A stretch of 13,896 nt of DNA from Lachnospiraceae bacterium UBA4348 (GTDB taxonomy: Bacteria > Bacillota > Clostridia > Lachnospirales > Lachnospiraceae): positions 1 to 13,896 of the forward strand of contig DGTA01000095.1 of NCBI GenBank assembly GCA_002394165.1, in the 5' to 3' direction. Made by a program: the position numbers and the translations under genes. Within the stretch, counting starts at the first letter, position 1; every line of letters begins with the position of its first letter. Positions 13,076 through 13,896 of the stretch are shown piece by piece. Under the pieces are notes generated by a model. The model worked only from the letters and a program-made list of their open reading frames with translations, made no database searches and was not told the DNA's origin.

Positions 13076-13896
13076 ATGAGGGAAAAAGTGATCCTTGCCT
13101 ATTCGGGCGGTCTTGACACGACATGCATGGTCCCGTGGCTGAAAGAGAATTTTGATTACGATGTAGTCTGCTGCTGCATCGACTGCGGCCAGGGAAACGA
13201 GCTGGACGGACTTGATGAGAGAGCCCGTGTCAGCGGAGCTTCCAAATTATATATCGAGAACATCATCGATGAGTTCAGTGATGATTTCATCATGCCCTGC
13301 GTGAAGGCCGGAGCCGTCTACGAACACAAGTACCTTCTGGGCACCTCCATGGCAAGGCCGGCCATCGCCAAGAAGCTTGTCGAGATCGCCCGCAAGGAAG
13401 GGGCTACCACGATCTGCCACGGCGCTACAGGCAAAGGAAACGACCAGATCCGTTTCGAGCTCTCCATCCACGCGCTCGCACCCGACCTGAAGATCATCGC
13501 CCCCTGGCGTATGACAGATGTCTGGCAGATGAAGTCCCGCGACGACGAATATGATTATGTCCGCGCTCACGGCATCGATCTTCCCTTCGACTTAAGCCAC
13601 AGCTACAGTCGCGACCGCAATCTCTGGCATATCAGCCATGAAGGCCTTGAGCTGGAGAATCCCGCCAACGAGCCGAACTATGATGACATGCTCATGCTCA
13701 GCGTGACACCCGAAAATGCTCCCGACGAGCCCGAGTACATCACCATGACCTTCGAAAAAGGCATCCCGAAGACACTCAACGGTGAGGCCATGAAGGTCAG
13801 CGAGATCATCACCCGCCTCAATGAACTTGGCGGCAAGCACGGCATCGGCATCGAGGACATCGTCGAGAACCGCGTGGTCGGCATGAAGAGCCGCGG
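13076..13896 (+). CDS. argG: argininosuccinate synthase, partial (N-terminal 273 residues)
   Basis: Joins citrulline and aspartate with ATP to make argininosuccinate, the next-to-last step of arginine synthesis. The frame is open from the ATG at 13076 to the right edge; the family is about 400 residues, so roughly a third is missing. Seen: the ATP-binding loop AYSGGLDTT (8-16), YLLGTSMARP, the nucleotide/citrulline-site motif GATGKGNDQIRFEL (116-129), and SRDRNLWHISHEG. GGAGG lies five bases upstream. A cluster of four cysteines (32, 33, 34 and 37) precedes GQGNE. The gene is divergent from argC, with its own promoter and a shared regulatory region. argH may follow beyond the edge; that cannot be seen. 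Confidence 0.97.
   Translation, partial: MREKVILAYSGGLDTTCMVPWLKENFDYDVVCCCIDCGQGNELDGLDERARVSGASKLYIENIIDEFSDDFIMPCVKAGAVYEHKYLLGTSMARPAIAKKLVEIARKEGATTICHGATGKGNDQIRFELSIHALAPDLKIIAPWRMTDVWQMKSRDDEYDYVRAHGIDLPFDLSHSYSRDRNLWHISHEGLELENPANEPNYDDMLMLSVTPENAPDEPEYITMTFEKGIPKTLNGEAMKVSEIITRLNELGGKHGIGIEDIVENRVVGMKSR

Overview
The window is an ordinary-looking chromosomal segment with G+C in the mid-50s, encoding a Gram-positive, Clostridia-type gene set. The evidence is AGGAGG-type ribosome binding sites, tightly packed co-directional operons, a ComEA/ComEC DNA-uptake pair, a GerMN-domain lipoprotein and an OmpR/EnvZ-type two-component system. A member of the Lachnospiraceae is my best guess, but this is inference from protein style and gene order, not a database match. 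No tRNA, rRNA, CRISPR array, insertion sequence or phage gene was seen.

The left part (1-6750, all minus strand) reads as one transcription unit. It starts from a good sigma-A-like promoter at 6722-6750 and runs comEA-like lipoprotein (GTG start), OmpR-family response regulator, sensor histidine kinase, GerMN-domain lipoprotein and comEC. The last gene is a dGTPase-like HD phosphohydrolase cut off by the left edge. The middle genes overlap or nearly touch: a 4-base overlap between regulator and kinase, an 8-base overlap between kinase and lipoprotein, and 10 bases between lipoprotein and comEC. An extra extended -10 promoter at 609-617 may drive the dGTPase-like gene. A signalling module therefore sits between the surface DNA receptor (ComEA) and the membrane DNA channel (ComEC). 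This is the most interesting part of the window.

The right part (6794-12807, minus strand) is an arginine operon, argC-argJ-argB-argD, with glycerol kinase (glpK) as last gene; gaps are 21 to 36 bases. ArgJ, with its autocleavage site, ArgB and ArgC and ArgD together make N-acetylornithine from glutamate by the acetyl-recycling route. ArgJ also releases ornithine. No argA, argF or carAB is in the window. ArgB carries the N-terminal extension typical of arginine-inhibited enzymes.

argG (argininosuccinate synthase) is divergent on the plus strand and runs off the right edge. The 268-base region between argC and argG is AT-rich. It holds a promoter for each direction, two abutting palindromes, a tandem 9-base repeat and a repeated 10-mer. 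These are plausible binding sites for an arginine repressor, though assignment to ArgR/AhrC is unproven. No stretch over 300 bases lacks a gene, and I found no convincing intrinsic terminator anywhere in the window.
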